From positions 1-59,179 of the forward strand of contig JADZCU010000062.1 in NCBI GenBank assembly GCA_020851415.1: a DNA stretch of 59,179 bases, given 5' to 3'. A model generated the notes under the pieces. That model was given only the letters and a program-made list of their open reading frames with translations. It was not told the DNA's origin and did no database searches. The DNA comes from Candidatus Peregrinibacteria bacterium (lineage in GTDB: Bacteria; Patescibacteriota; Gracilibacteria; UBA1369). A program made the position numbers and the translations under genes. Below, piece by piece: positions 48,856 through 57,896 of this stretch (positions within the stretch are counted from its first letter, which is position 1; every line of letters begins with the position of its first letter).

Positions 48856-51132
48856 CTATTTCTTATCGGGTGGGATGCCCATGTATTCGTAGAGGTATGC
48901 GGCGATGTCACGATAGAGGTAGACGGCTGTGGCATCAGCCCACTCGCTGGTACGCGGACGGTCGAATTTGACGTAGAGGACGAATTTTGGATTGTCGATC
49001 GGCCCGAAGCCGGCGATGGAGGCAAGGGTTGTGCCGGCGCCTGTCATGGCTTTGCCGCGGAGGTAGGTTTGTGAGGTACCGGTTTTGCCTGCGAGATAGT
49101 AGTTAGGGAGCGCCGCGTTGCGGGCTACGCCGTTCTCTACAGCGTTTACCAGCATGGCTGTGATGGTGTGGGCGGTTTGTTCACTGATGACTTGTTGTAC
49201 CACCATTGGCTCTGTTTGAATTACCTTTCCGTTATCCTGGATAATTTTGTCTACGATGTGTGGTTGCATGAGTTTGCCTCCGTTGGCGATGGCTGCGTAG
49301 GCAGTGACCATCTGAAGCGGGGTGACGGTAAGACCCTGCCCGAAAGATTTGGTTAAAAAGTCACTTTCTGAGTGCCAATTATTGTAATGTGCGACGTTGC
49401 CAGGATGTTCGTTGTCGAATTCGATACCGGTACGTTCGTTGAATCCGAAGCGGATGATATAACTATAGAACAGCGTTTTTCCCATTCTTTTGGCAATCCA
49501 ACTGAGACCTGTGTTGCAGGAGTTTGAGAGCACGTGTGTCATGTTTACGTAGCCGGTACATTTTGCCGATACGTTTTCAATCGGTTCACTGTCGTGCTTT
49601 CCGGTGATGACGTTAAAGTCGATATTGAGGAAGCCGGGGTCGTTGAATGCGGTGTCAGCTGTAACATCTTTGTCGTCTATGGCGCTGGCCATGGTGATGG
49701 CTTTGAATACGGAACCCGGTTCGTATGGAGCTGATACTATTTTGTTTTGATATGCTTCCAGCCCGATCCAGTTTTTGTAACGTTTGTAGATTTTTTGTCC
49801 GTTCTCGATAATTTCGCTCATTACTTTGTAGCGATCGTGAGCCGGTACATTTCTGTAGAACCAGAAATTTCCATCTTCACCTTCGATTGGTGTTAGATTT
49901 TTTATTTCATCGGCGGTGAAATTTACTTCGTCGGTGTTGGTTACCGCGCTGAAATTGTTTGGATCAAAACTTGGGTAGTGAGCCATGGCCAGAATGTATC
50001 CGGTGTTTGGATCCATCACTACTACCTGTCCGCTATCCGCACGGTAATCTTCAACGGCTTTTGCGAGTTTTTTTTCTATGACCATCTGCATTGAACGATC
50101 GATGGTGAGGACAATGTTGTCGCCATCCACTGCGGGTTTGATGACGCTGTCGCCAACGGTGATTTGTCTGCCGTAGAGTCCGTCTTTTTCTCCCTGAAAG
50201 ATACCTTTTTTGCCCTGTAGCTGAGTGTTGTATTTGCTTTCTATACCGTAGTTGCCAATTCCATCCGGGGTAACAAAACCCAGTACGTTTGCTGCCAAAG
50301 ATGCTTCGGGATAATAACGGTAGTATTCTTCTTTTAATCCGATACCGAAGAAATTTTTGTCTTTATCTTCCTCGATGAGTTTTTGAATTTGTGCGGAGAT
50401 TTCCGGTTTAATTTTTTTCTTCAAAATTACGTAGCGATTTTTTCCTTCGAGAATTTGTTCAAGACGGCTTGGGGACATTTCCAGATATGTCGCAAGTTGG
50501 GCGGCAACAAAACCTTTGCTGTTGGTGAGTTTGTCGGGGTAGGCAAGGATATTTTTTTCTGTCACTTCGATGCCAACCAGGCCCAGATTTTTCACTTTTT
50601 CCATGACCTCCGGGGAAGCGTCGTTACTGAGGATGATAGTGGAGCGTACTTTTTGACTGATGTCGTTGAGTAAATCTTCGGAGAATTTTTTGTAGAGCTC
50701 TTCGTCGGTCAGTGATTTTATCTTCTTTACGTCTTCTTCGGTTTTAGCGCGTTTGTGTTCTGTTTCTACTCGTTGCTGATCTTCTTTGCGCGCCTCTTCT
50801 ACGTCGTAAATTATTGGTGCGAGGCGGTCGGCTACCAGTTTTGGATTTGTAATGATGGTTGGGTCAACGAAAAGCGTATCCAGTGTTACGTTGGTAGCCA
50901 CACGAACAGGTTCGTTGGATGAATAATCTTTTACGAAAATTTCACCGCGGCGCGCCGGAAGTTCGGTTTCACCGTAGTGCTCTTTTGCGGCAATTTGTTG
51001 GTAGTAGTCATGGCGGACAACCTGTAGATAGAAGAGGCGGAAAATAATCAGGACGCCTATAAAAGTAACAACGCCTTTTAATACCAGCAGCTTGTCTACC
51101 GGTTCGCCTGATTTTCGACGTTTGTATGCCAT
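48856..51132 (-). CDS. Penicillin-binding protein 2-type peptidoglycan transpeptidase
   Basis: A 758-residue class B PBP (FtsI/PBP2 family) that cross-links peptidoglycan outside the membrane. One N-terminal helix (VLKGVVTFIGVLIIFRLFYLQVV) is followed by the dimerisation start LPARRGEIFVKD. The transpeptidase motifs are SxxK in YEPGSVFKAITMAS (catalytic Ser), SxN in LSNSCNTGLS, and KTG in LAGKTGTSQTY. A long charged stretch (about residues 110-200) lies in the N-terminal part. No division genes adjoin, so FtsI and elongation PBP2 roles cannot be separated. Confidence 0.93.
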   Translation of the reverse strand: MAYKRRKSGEPVDKLLVLKGVVTFIGVLIIFRLFYLQVVRHDYYQQIAAKEHYGETELPARRGEIFVKDYSSNEPVRVATNVTLDTLFVDPTIITNPKLVADRLAPIIYDVEEARKEDQQRVETEHKRAKTEEDVKKIKSLTDEELYKKFSEDLLNDISQKVRSTIILSNDASPEVMEKVKNLGLVGIEVTEKNILAYPDKLTNSKGFVAAQLATYLEMSPSRLEQILEGKNRYVILKKKIKPEISAQIQKLIEEDKDKNFFGIGLKEEYYRYYPEASLAANVLGFVTPDGIGNYGIESKYNTQLQGKKGIFQGEKDGLYGRQITVGDSVIKPAVDGDNIVLTIDRSMQMVIEKKLAKAVEDYRADSGQVVVMDPNTGYILAMAHYPSFDPNNFSAVTNTDEVNFTADEIKNLTPIEGEDGNFWFYRNVPAHDRYKVMSEIIENGQKIYKRYKNWIGLEAYQNKIVSAPYEPGSVFKAITMASAIDDKDVTADTAFNDPGFLNIDFNVITGKHDSEPIENVSAKCTGYVNMTHVLSNSCNTGLSWIAKRMGKTLFYSYIIRFGFNERTGIEFDNEHPGNVAHYNNWHSESDFLTKSFGQGLTVTPLQMVTAYAAIANGGKLMQPHIVDKIIQDNGKVIQTEPMVVQQVISEQTAHTITAMLVNAVENGVARNAALPNYYLAGKTGTSQTYLRGKAMTGAGTTLASIAGFGPIDNPKFVLYVKFDRPRTSEWADATAVYLYRDIAAYLYEYMGIPPDKK

Positions 51133-51149
51133 GAGTATTTTTGTAGGAA

Positions 51150-51172
51150 CCCAATTATAGGGAATAATTGGG
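51150..51172. promoter_or_regulatory. Perfect dyad upstream of the PBP gene
   Basis: CCCAATTAT, AGGGA, ATAATTGGG. The 9-bp arms end 18 bp before the PBP start codon and would lie in its leader or promoter. It has no T tract in either direction, so it is more likely an operator or leader hairpin than a terminator. Confidence 0.5.
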
Positions 51173-51309
51173 CACTTATGAAGTGGTAATAAGAAGTGTG
51201 GGGAGGCGCTATTGATGCCTGTATGTTTGGCTTTTAGCTATGCGTGTGCCGGTCTTTTGCATTCGATGGTCGAAGTCGCTATGCTGTGGAGGAAACACTA
51301 ATTTTTTCT

Positions 51310-52575
51310 ATGTATCAAAAAACGACTTTACCGAATGGTTTGCGGGTTGTGACCAAAAAACTCGAGAATACCAAGGCTGTGACTGTGCTTATATTGGTTG
51401 GTGCCGGTTCACGTTATGAAGTTCCGCGTATTAATGGGCTTTCGCACTTTTTGGAGCATATGTTCTTTAAGGGTGCGCAGAAGTATAAGAATACCAAAGA
51501 GGTCTCGGAAGCTATTGATGGCGTTGGTGGTGATTTCAATGCTTTTACCGGAAAAGAGTATGCCGGTTATTATGTGAAGGTTGCTGATCAGCATTTGGAT
51601 ACGGCTTTGGATGTTTTGGCAGATATGCTGATTCATTCGAAATTTGATCCGGCTGAAATTGATAAAGAGCGCGGGGTCATTATGGAGGAATATAATATGT
51701 ATCAGGACACCCCTATGCATCAGATCGGGTGGGATTTTGAGAGACTTTTGTATGGTGATCAGCCAATGGGTTGGGATCAGGTTGGAACGAAAGAGGTGAT
51801 TATGTCTGTGAAACAGGAAGATTTTAAAGATTATCAGAAGAAGTTGTATTCACCTGATAATACGGTGATTTCCGTTTCCGGGAATGTGGATCACAAAGCG
51901 TTGATGGAAAAGATTGAAGCGCTCTTTCATTTTGAGGATACCAAGAAAGCTTTTGCTTTTGATGCGATTAAGAAAAATGAAAATCCTCAGAAGATTTATT
52001 TGCGTACCAAGAAAACTGAACAAGCGCATGTGTTAATAGGTTTCCCGAGTTATGACGAACAACATCCAATGCATTATGCTGCCAAGATTTTGGCGATTGT
52101 GCTTGGTGGAAATATGAGTTCAAGAATGTTTTTGAGTGTTCGTGAAGCGCAAGGTTTGGCTTATTACATTAGCACTTCCACGGATGACTATACCGACACG
52201 GGGTCGTTTACAACGAATGCCGGAGTATCCTTGGACGGTATCGATAAGGCGATAGTGGCTATTATTGATGAGTATAAGAAAGTCATTGGTGAGCCAGTTG
52301 ATGCGAAGGAGATCAAGAAAGCGAAAGATTATTTAAAAGGGAAACTGGTTTTACGATTGGAGGATAGTGAAGAGTATGCGCATTTGGTGGGTAAGTATGA
52401 GCTTTTGTATGGCAAAGAACAGTCTTTAGAAAAATTGATGGAGCAGGTGGATAAGGTGACTGTTGAACAACTGCAGCAGGTGGCGAAGGATTTGTTCAAG
52501 GAGGAAGAGCTGTACTTAGCGGTTATTGGGCCTTATGAGGATGAGGAACGCTTTAAGAAACTCTTGAAGTTCTAG
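51310..52575 (+). CDS. M16-family zinc peptidase (processing-peptidase type)
   Basis: A 421-residue metallopeptidase. The inverted zinc motif HFLEH (in GLSHFLEHMFFKG, about residue 47) with the downstream Glu (AEIDKERGVIMEEY) forms the active site. The C-terminal half (YYISTSTDDYTDTGSFTTNAG) has the paired-domain R/Y pattern of the family. This is like YmxG/PqqL-type bacterial peptidases, which degrade or process short peptides. The ATG at 51310 precedes the family start YQKTTLPNGLRV; no signal peptide. Confidence 0.93.
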   Translation: MYQKTTLPNGLRVVTKKLENTKAVTVLILVGAGSRYEVPRINGLSHFLEHMFFKGAQKYKNTKEVSEAIDGVGGDFNAFTGKEYAGYYVKVADQHLDTALDVLADMLIHSKFDPAEIDKERGVIMEEYNMYQDTPMHQIGWDFERLLYGDQPMGWDQVGTKEVIMSVKQEDFKDYQKKLYSPDNTVISVSGNVDHKALMEKIEALFHFEDTKKAFAFDAIKKNENPQKIYLRTKKTEQAHVLIGFPSYDEQHPMHYAAKILAIVLGGNMSSRMFLSVREAQGLAYYISTSTDDYTDTGSFTTNAGVSLDGIDKAIVAIIDEYKKVIGEPVDAKEIKKAKDYLKGKLVLRLEDSEEYAHLVGKYELLYGKEQSLEKLMEQVDKVTVEQLQQVAKDLFKEEELYLAVIGPYEDEERFKKLLKF

Positions 52576-52643
52576 GCGGCTTGCCGAGAAAGGCTTTTAT
52601 CAGTATGATTTCCGCGGAATTTTTATTTTTAATATCTTTACTT

Positions 52644-53132
52644 ATGTCGATGGAATTTACAGGTTTGAAGGAGAAAACATTGGTTCTTTTGAAACCGGAT
52701 GCTATTCAGCGTGGTCTTATTGGTGAGGTTATTGGTCGTTTTGAGAAAAAGGGTTTGAAGCTTGTTGGTATGAAAATGATGCAGCTTGAAGAGGCTGTTC
52801 TTCGTGAACACTATGCTCACATTGCAGATAAGCCATTTTTCCCTGGTGTTAGCCAGTTTATGCAGAGTTCCCCAGTGATTGCCATGTGTTGGGAGGGTTT
52901 GGAAGTTGTTCAGGCTGTTCGTATTTTGTGTGGTATTACCAAGGCTCGTTCTGCTGAGGCTGGTTCTATCCGCGGGGATCTTGCTATGAGCGTTGCTTGT
53001 AATGTTGTTCATGCTTCTGATTCTGTTGAGACGGCTTCGAAGGAGGTTCCACGTTTCTTTAAGGTGGATGAGCTGTACACATACAACAAGTCTGAGTTCG
53101 AACATGTATATACAGAAGACGAGCGTGTTTAA
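52644..53132 (+). CDS. ndk: Nucleoside diphosphate kinase
   Basis: A 162-residue enzyme that balances NTP pools by passing phosphate from ATP to NDPs through a phospho-His. KTLVLLKPDAIQRGLIGEV is the start, and the catalytic His is in NVVHASDS (the NxxHGSDS motif, with Ala for Gly). PVIAMCWEGLEVV and GSIRGDLAM are also typical. The length exceeds the usual 135-150 because of a C-terminal tail. I use the ATG at 52644. It is followed 9 bp later by pabB. Confidence 0.95.
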   Translation: MSMEFTGLKEKTLVLLKPDAIQRGLIGEVIGRFEKKGLKLVGMKMMQLEEAVLREHYAHIADKPFFPGVSQFMQSSPVIAMCWEGLEVVQAVRILCGITKARSAEAGSIRGDLAMSVACNVVHASDSVETASKEVPRFFKVDELYTYNKSEFEHVYTEDERV

Positions 53133-53141
53133 TATCCCTTT

Positions 53142-54551
53142 ATGGGTTTTTTAAAACTTGCTTCTCGCGCCGAACCGGTTGGACTGGAGGTTACTCCAGA
53201 GCTGATTTTTGCGCGCCTACGTGGGGAATATAGTTTTTTGCTGAGGACAGGGCAGACCGGTGAGGGTGCGATGGGACAGGGGGATAGATACTCCTTTTTG
53301 GGCTATAATCCGGCGTTTGTTGTGTGGTCGCAGGAACAGGTTTTGCATTTGGAGCGCTTGAGGCAGACGAGTTGTTTGGCAAAGGGGCCGCGGAATGAGA
53401 TGCTGCAGGGTGACTCTTTTGAAGCGCTGAGGAAATTGGTTTTGGATTACGGGTTTACCAGCAAGGCCCCGGTTCCTTTTTTTGGTGGGTTTGCCGGACT
53501 TTTTACTTATGATTATGGATGTAATTTTGTGGGTGTGAAGCAGACGGTTTTTGATGATTATAAGCTTCCGGAGTTTGTATTCGCTTTTTACGACAAGGTG
53601 ATTTGTTTTGATCATCAAGAGCAGAAGGTTTGGTATTTGGCTTTGGGGGATACAGCTATGGAGGCGGAGCGGGTGCTGGATCAGATTCTTTTGGATGTGC
53701 AAAAGCCGGCGGCGCTTCGAGGTGTTGGGTCGGTGGGTGAGTTGTCCTCCAATTTGAGTAAGGAACAGTATGCGATGAAAATTGATCAGTTGAAAAAATA
53801 TTTGCAACAAGGGGATACGTACCAGGCAAATTTTTCTCAACGGTTCTCAGCTGACTCCGATGCTGATTCCTGGAAGATTTTTTTGAAATTGTCGAAAATT
53901 ACACCGGCTCCATTTGCAAGTTATTTTGAGTTTCCGGATTTTTCCGTGGTGAGTTGCTCTCCGGAACTTTTGGTGCGAAAGCGTGGAAAGGTTGTTGAGA
54001 CTTGGCCGATTAAGGGGACAATGCCTCGTGGAAAAAATAGCGGCGAGGATGAGAGGTTGGCCGCTCGGCTTTTGAATTCGGACAAGAATGAAGCGGAACT
54101 GAATATGATTGTGGATCTGGAGCGGAACGATTTGGGGAAAGTGTGTGAGATGGGTTCTGTGAAAGTTGCGGCGCATCGTGAGATACAGAAATACTCACAT
54201 GTGATTCACACTGTGTCCAAGGTGACTGGGATGCTCCGTTCTGACAGTGATATTTTCGATTTGATTCAAGCTTTATTCCCTGGGGGATCGATTACTGGCG
54301 CACCTAAAAAAAGAACAATGGAAATTATTGATCAGTTGGAGGATTTTAAGAGGGGTGTGTATACCGGATCGGCGGGCTATATGAGTTTGAATGGTGATAT
54401 GGATTTTAATATTTTGATTCGGACATTGTTGTTTAAGGATAGGAAGGTGTATTTCAATAGTGGAGGGGGAATTGTGATTGGGTCGAATGCGGAAGAAGAG
54501 TATTTGGAGTCATTGCAGAAAGCTGAGTCTTTGAGGTTGGCTTTGCAATAG
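53142..54551 (+). CDS. pabB: Aminodeoxychorismate synthase component I
   Basis: A 469-residue chorismate-utilising enzyme. It aminates chorismate to 4-amino-4-deoxychorismate in pABA and folate synthesis. The motif PIKGTMPRG, with Lys in place of the Ala of anthranilate synthase, marks PabB. FPGGSITGAPKKRTMEIIDQ and GVYTGSAGYMS complete the active site. No glutaminase (pabA) gene is in the window; ammonia or a PabA from elsewhere may serve. pabC-type and folP genes lie downstream, supporting the folate role. Confidence 0.93.
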   Translation: MGFLKLASRAEPVGLEVTPELIFARLRGEYSFLLRTGQTGEGAMGQGDRYSFLGYNPAFVVWSQEQVLHLERLRQTSCLAKGPRNEMLQGDSFEALRKLVLDYGFTSKAPVPFFGGFAGLFTYDYGCNFVGVKQTVFDDYKLPEFVFAFYDKVICFDHQEQKVWYLALGDTAMEAERVLDQILLDVQKPAALRGVGSVGELSSNLSKEQYAMKIDQLKKYLQQGDTYQANFSQRFSADSDADSWKIFLKLSKITPAPFASYFEFPDFSVVSCSPELLVRKRGKVVETWPIKGTMPRGKNSGEDERLAARLLNSDKNEAELNMIVDLERNDLGKVCEMGSVKVAAHREIQKYSHVIHTVSKVTGMLRSDSDIFDLIQALFPGGSITGAPKKRTMEIIDQLEDFKRGVYTGSAGYMSLNGDMDFNILIRTLLFKDRKVYFNSGGGIVIGSNAEEEYLESLQKAESLRLALQ

Positions 54552-54623
54552 ACGAGAGTTCTGAAAAAGTGCGTTCTTGCTGCGTTTGTCACGATTTGTC
54601 CACATTATTGACAGGTGTGTTTA

Positions 54624-54651
54624 TTGATTTTGAATATTTGTGCCGTATAAT
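54624..54651 (+). promoter_or_regulatory. Promoter of the acidic 203-aa gene
   Basis: TTGATT (54624-54629), a 16-bp spacer and TATAAT (54646-54651). The start of transcription would fall near 54658, after the first in-frame ATG (54654), so translation starts at 54684. Confidence 0.7.
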
Positions 54652-54683
54652 CCTTGGCGATATCATTCTTTTTTCATCAATAC

Positions 54684-55292
54684 ATGTCTATTCGAGCACC
54701 GGAAGGTTTTTCCGGATCACAAGCTGTTGTCAGATCAGAGTTACCGTTTGTTGGTGGTGACCCGGCATTGGCAGAGGTGCTTCCGAGGATTGGTCGGGCG
54801 AGTGATCAGGTGCATTCTGGTATTCACGCAATTTTTCCCGGGCCGCCAATTGGCAACGAAGGGATGGAAACGGTTGGCGAGATGCAGTTGGATTTTGATG
54901 ATGAACGGACAAACCCTTGTATGGATGTTAATACTTTGATGGCGCAGATTGAAAATCCTGATACTGATCCGCCACAACCTGACGATTTTGATGATCAGAC
55001 TTTTGTTGGTCCAAAGCCATCGTTTTTGGAGGAGACTCAGGATGAACTTCCTGTATTTGATGAGGACGATGAGGTTGATCCGGTGACGGAGCGAAATCCT
55101 GTGAAGCCAGCGGTTCCAGACGACGAACACACAAAACCAACCTGGCCAAAAATCCCGGTGATACAGGGACCTTTGGGGAATGTTGATCAGGGGACGGATG
55201 AGTATGGTAGAGCCCTTGTAAAGGCTCTTACAACTGATCCTGATGAGGAGTTTGTGGAGGTTGGAGATGACGAGATTGAGGTGGTGAAATAG
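54684..55292 (+). CDS. Acidic, proline-rich protein of unknown function
   Basis: A 202-residue protein that is very rich in Asp, Glu and Pro (PPQPDDFDDQTFVGPKPSF, LPVFDEDDEVDPVTERNP), so it is probably disordered for most of its length. No signal or membrane segment. No family is recognised. It has its own promoter and lies between pabB and the pabC-type gene. It may be specific to this lineage. Confidence 0.6.
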   Translation: MSIRAPEGFSGSQAVVRSELPFVGGDPALAEVLPRIGRASDQVHSGIHAIFPGPPIGNEGMETVGEMQLDFDDERTNPCMDVNTLMAQIENPDTDPPQPDDFDDQTFVGPKPSFLEETQDELPVFDEDDEVDPVTERNPVKPAVPDDEHTKPTWPKIPVIQGPLGNVDQGTDEYGRALVKALTTDPDEEFVEVGDDEIEVVK

Positions 55293-55337
55293 TTGTTGTT
55301 TGGCGTCTGGTATGGGAACTCTGTATGATAGCGCCGT

Positions 55338-56171
55338 ATGTATGTTTGTTTGAACGGAAAATTAGTGAAGGAGAGGGAGGCACGCGTGTCAGTTTTTGAT
55401 CATGGGTTTTTGTATGGGGACGGGGTGTATGAAACTTTGCGAACGTATGGTGGAAAGGTTTGGCAGTTGCGGGAGCATTTGAAGAGATTGCGGGGGTCGG
55501 CGAGGTTGTTACAGATTGGAGTGCCTTGGAGTGATGGGCAGGTGAGCAACTGGTTGGAGGCGCTTTTGGAAAAAAATGGTTTTCGGGAGTCGCGGATCCG
55601 TATTTCGGTGAGTCGAGGTGAAAATGGGTTTGATTTTACGATGAGTAAGAAACCGACGTTGGTTATTGTGGCTTCGAAATTGGTTCCGGAACCGGTTGAG
55701 GTTTATACCAAGGGGGTGAGTTTGATTTCATTGCCTTGGCAGAGATTTTTACCGCATGCGAAAACAACAAGTTTGTTGCCAATGATTTTGGCACAGCCTT
55801 TGTTGAAGCAGAAAAAAGCTTATGAAGGGATTTTTTTGGATGAAAAGAAGAATGTTTTGGAAGGGACTATGACAAATATAACAGCGGTTTTTGGAAATAC
55901 TTTGATTGCACCAAAGGACGGTGTTTTGTCTGGGGAGACACAAAAAACTGTTTTACAGATCGCGAAAAAGTGTGGCTTGACGGTGAAGTGGGGAAAATTA
56001 TCTTTAAAGAAATTACTTCAGGCTGATGAGGTTTTTCTTACCAGTACTGTTCGGGAAATTATGCCGGTGAGGATGGTGGATGGGAAAAAAATTGGAAGGG
56101 TCTGCCCGGGCAGTCTTACCAAGTTGTTGATGAGTGCTTTTGAGGAGTATGTGATGAGGGATTGGATGTAG
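55338..56171 (+). CDS. pabC: Class IV aminotransferase-fold enzyme, probable aminodeoxychorismate lyase
   Basis: A 277-residue PLP enzyme. The start YVCLNGKLVKEREARVSVFDHGFLYGDGVYETLRTY is the class IV pattern. The Schiff-base Lys is in LPHAKTTSLLPMILA, and the PLP-phosphate region is LEGTMTNITAVF. TSTVREIMPVRMVDG closes the active site. The family includes PabC, branched-chain aminotransferase and D-amino-acid aminotransferase. The position between pabB and folP favours PabC, which makes pABA from aminodeoxychorismate. Confidence 0.85.
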   Translation: MYVCLNGKLVKEREARVSVFDHGFLYGDGVYETLRTYGGKVWQLREHLKRLRGSARLLQIGVPWSDGQVSNWLEALLEKNGFRESRIRISVSRGENGFDFTMSKKPTLVIVASKLVPEPVEVYTKGVSLISLPWQRFLPHAKTTSLLPMILAQPLLKQKKAYEGIFLDEKKNVLEGTMTNITAVFGNTLIAPKDGVLSGETQKTVLQIAKKCGLTVKWGKLSLKKLLQADEVFLTSTVREIMPVRMVDGKKIGRVCPGSLTKLLMSAFEEYVMRDWM

Positions 56172-56245
56172 TGGCTGATGGTGGTTTGAAAATTTGATGT
56201 GGAAGGATTTTTAGCTTACATTAAAGATGATTTTTTTATTGATTC

Positions 56246-57091
56246 ATGCATAAATTTTTGGTGAGTCGGGGGAAGAAATTGAGTTTGGGGCGCCCGCTTA
56301 TTATGGGGGTGCTGAATGTAACGCCCGACTCGTTTTCTGATGGTGGAAAGTTTTTGGATCTCAATCAGGCGGTGAAGCGGGCGCTTACGATGGTTCAAGA
56401 GGGTGCGGATATTATTGATATTGGAGGGGAGTCTTCGGGGCCGGATTCTCAGAATGTTTCTTTGAAAGAGGAGTTAGCGAGGGTGATTCCCGTGGTGCGT
56501 ATGTTACGCGCACAAACGACTGCGTGGGTGTCCGTGGACACTTACAAGGCCGAAGTTGCGCGTTCTGCCATAGAGGCTGGGGCTGATATGATCAATGATG
56601 TGACCGCGTTTCGCGGCGATAAGCAGATGGCTTCTGTGGTTGCGGCTGCTGGGGTGCCGGTGGTGATTATGTATTCCAAGGATTCTTCGGCACGAACTAC
56701 TCGGAAAGTTGTTAAGTATAAGAATGTTGTCAGTTTTGTGCAGAAGTTTTTGAAGGAACGCGTTGCGGTTGGTATGAAGGCCGGCATTTTGAAGGGACAG
56801 TTTATACTGGATCCAGGAATGGGGGCTTTTGTTAGCGGTGAGCCAAAATATAGTTTGCAGATTTTGAAGAAACTGGAAAAGTTTGGAGATATGGGCTTGC
56901 CGATTTTGATTGGAGCTTCGAGGAAAGGGTTTATCGGGCAGGTGCTTGGCGTTTCATTGGATGAACGGCTTGAAGGCGGGTTGGCGGCTCATGCGCTTGC
57001 GGTTTTGCATGGCGCTGCTATTATTCGGACCCATGATGTGAAGGAGACGAGGCGCGTTGTGGATATGGTGAGTGCCATTTTGAAATCATAA
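56246..57091 (+). CDS. folP: Dihydropteroate synthase
   Basis: A 281-residue TIM-barrel enzyme that joins pABA to 6-hydroxymethyl-dihydropterin pyrophosphate. MGVLNVTPDSFSDGGKF, DIIDIGGESSGPD, VSVDTYKAEVA, INDVTAF and GASRKGFIG are all visible. The loop is GGESSGPDS rather than the usual GGESTRPG, so the Arg often found there is missing. It follows the pabC gene by 74 bp. This enzyme is the sulfonamide target. Confidence 0.95.
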   Translation: MHKFLVSRGKKLSLGRPLIMGVLNVTPDSFSDGGKFLDLNQAVKRALTMVQEGADIIDIGGESSGPDSQNVSLKEELARVIPVVRMLRAQTTAWVSVDTYKAEVARSAIEAGADMINDVTAFRGDKQMASVVAAAGVPVVIMYSKDSSARTTRKVVKYKNVVSFVQKFLKERVAVGMKAGILKGQFILDPGMGAFVSGEPKYSLQILKKLEKFGDMGLPILIGASRKGFIGQVLGVSLDERLEGGLAAHALAVLHGAAIIRTHDVKETRRVVDMVSAILKS

Positions 57092-57162
57092 ATGGAATGT
57101 ATTTCAACTCTTGGGTGCTGAGTAAAAAGTGGGCTTTTGTATTGCCCGAATCTGTGTGTGAA

Positions 57163-57684
57163 TCACTGTTTCTCTAGTTTAAAGCCAATTTGTGTTTTTT
57201 GTTTTTCTTCTGGGGATAATAACTGTTTTATAAGTTTGAAAATCGTTTTAAATTGTCCGTCGTATTTTTGTTCCAGCTTTTCTATTTTTTCTCGTAATAC
57301 TTTGTTTGTTGTCAGCATCTCGCGTAATTTGGTAAAAGTTCTCATAATCTGAATATTCACCTGGATTGCCCGTTCGCTTTTTAACACACTGGATAGCATG
57401 GCGATGCCTTGTTCAGTAAAAACATAAGGCAGGTATCTTCGACCACCCCATACATTTGAGGTGCCAAAATGGAACCTCAAGTTTTCGAATTCTTCTTTCT
57501 TGAGAATAAACATGAAATCTTCTGGAAATCGTTCAATATTTCTTTTTACAGCTCTAATCAGGTTTTTGGTTTCTACTCCATAAAGTGCAGCCAAATCATT
57601 GTCCATTATTACTTTTTTGCCTCTTAAGAAAAATATTTTGGCTTCAATCCTTTCATCAGGAATAACAATGTTAGGTGATTGCAT
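57163..57684 (-). CDS. ORF6N-domain protein (phage-type)
   Basis: A 173-residue protein. The N-terminal ORF6N domain (RIEAKIFFLRGKKVIMDNDLAALYGVETKNLIRAVKRN..RFPEDFMF, about 9-95) is found in phage and mobile-element proteins. It is followed by YVFTEQGIAMLSSVLKSERAIQVNIQIMRTF and a coiled-coil tail. Presumed DNA-binding. It is inserted on the opposite strand between folP and the PTPS gene. Confidence 0.92.
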   Translation of the reverse strand: MQSPNIVIPDERIEAKIFFLRGKKVIMDNDLAALYGVETKNLIRAVKRNIERFPEDFMFILKKEEFENLRFHFGTSNVWGGRRYLPYVFTEQGIAMLSSVLKSERAIQVNIQIMRTFTKLREMLTTNKVLREKIEKLEQKYDGQFKTIFKLIKQLLSPEEKQKTQIGFKLEKQ

Positions 57685-57896
57685 GGTTACATAAGAATGT
57701 AATAAGTATTCTATTTTACCTTTTTGAAATTAAATTTTTGTTAACACATTCTGAAATATTCATAAAACTTGTCGATAAGATACAAAGTTGTTAGTGTTTA
57801 TGACGGTGAGGGGCTTCCATTTTGTGCGTGCATGATGTAGAAGAGACAAGGTTAGTGATGGAGATGGTTCACGTTATTATGACTTCATGATTTGTT

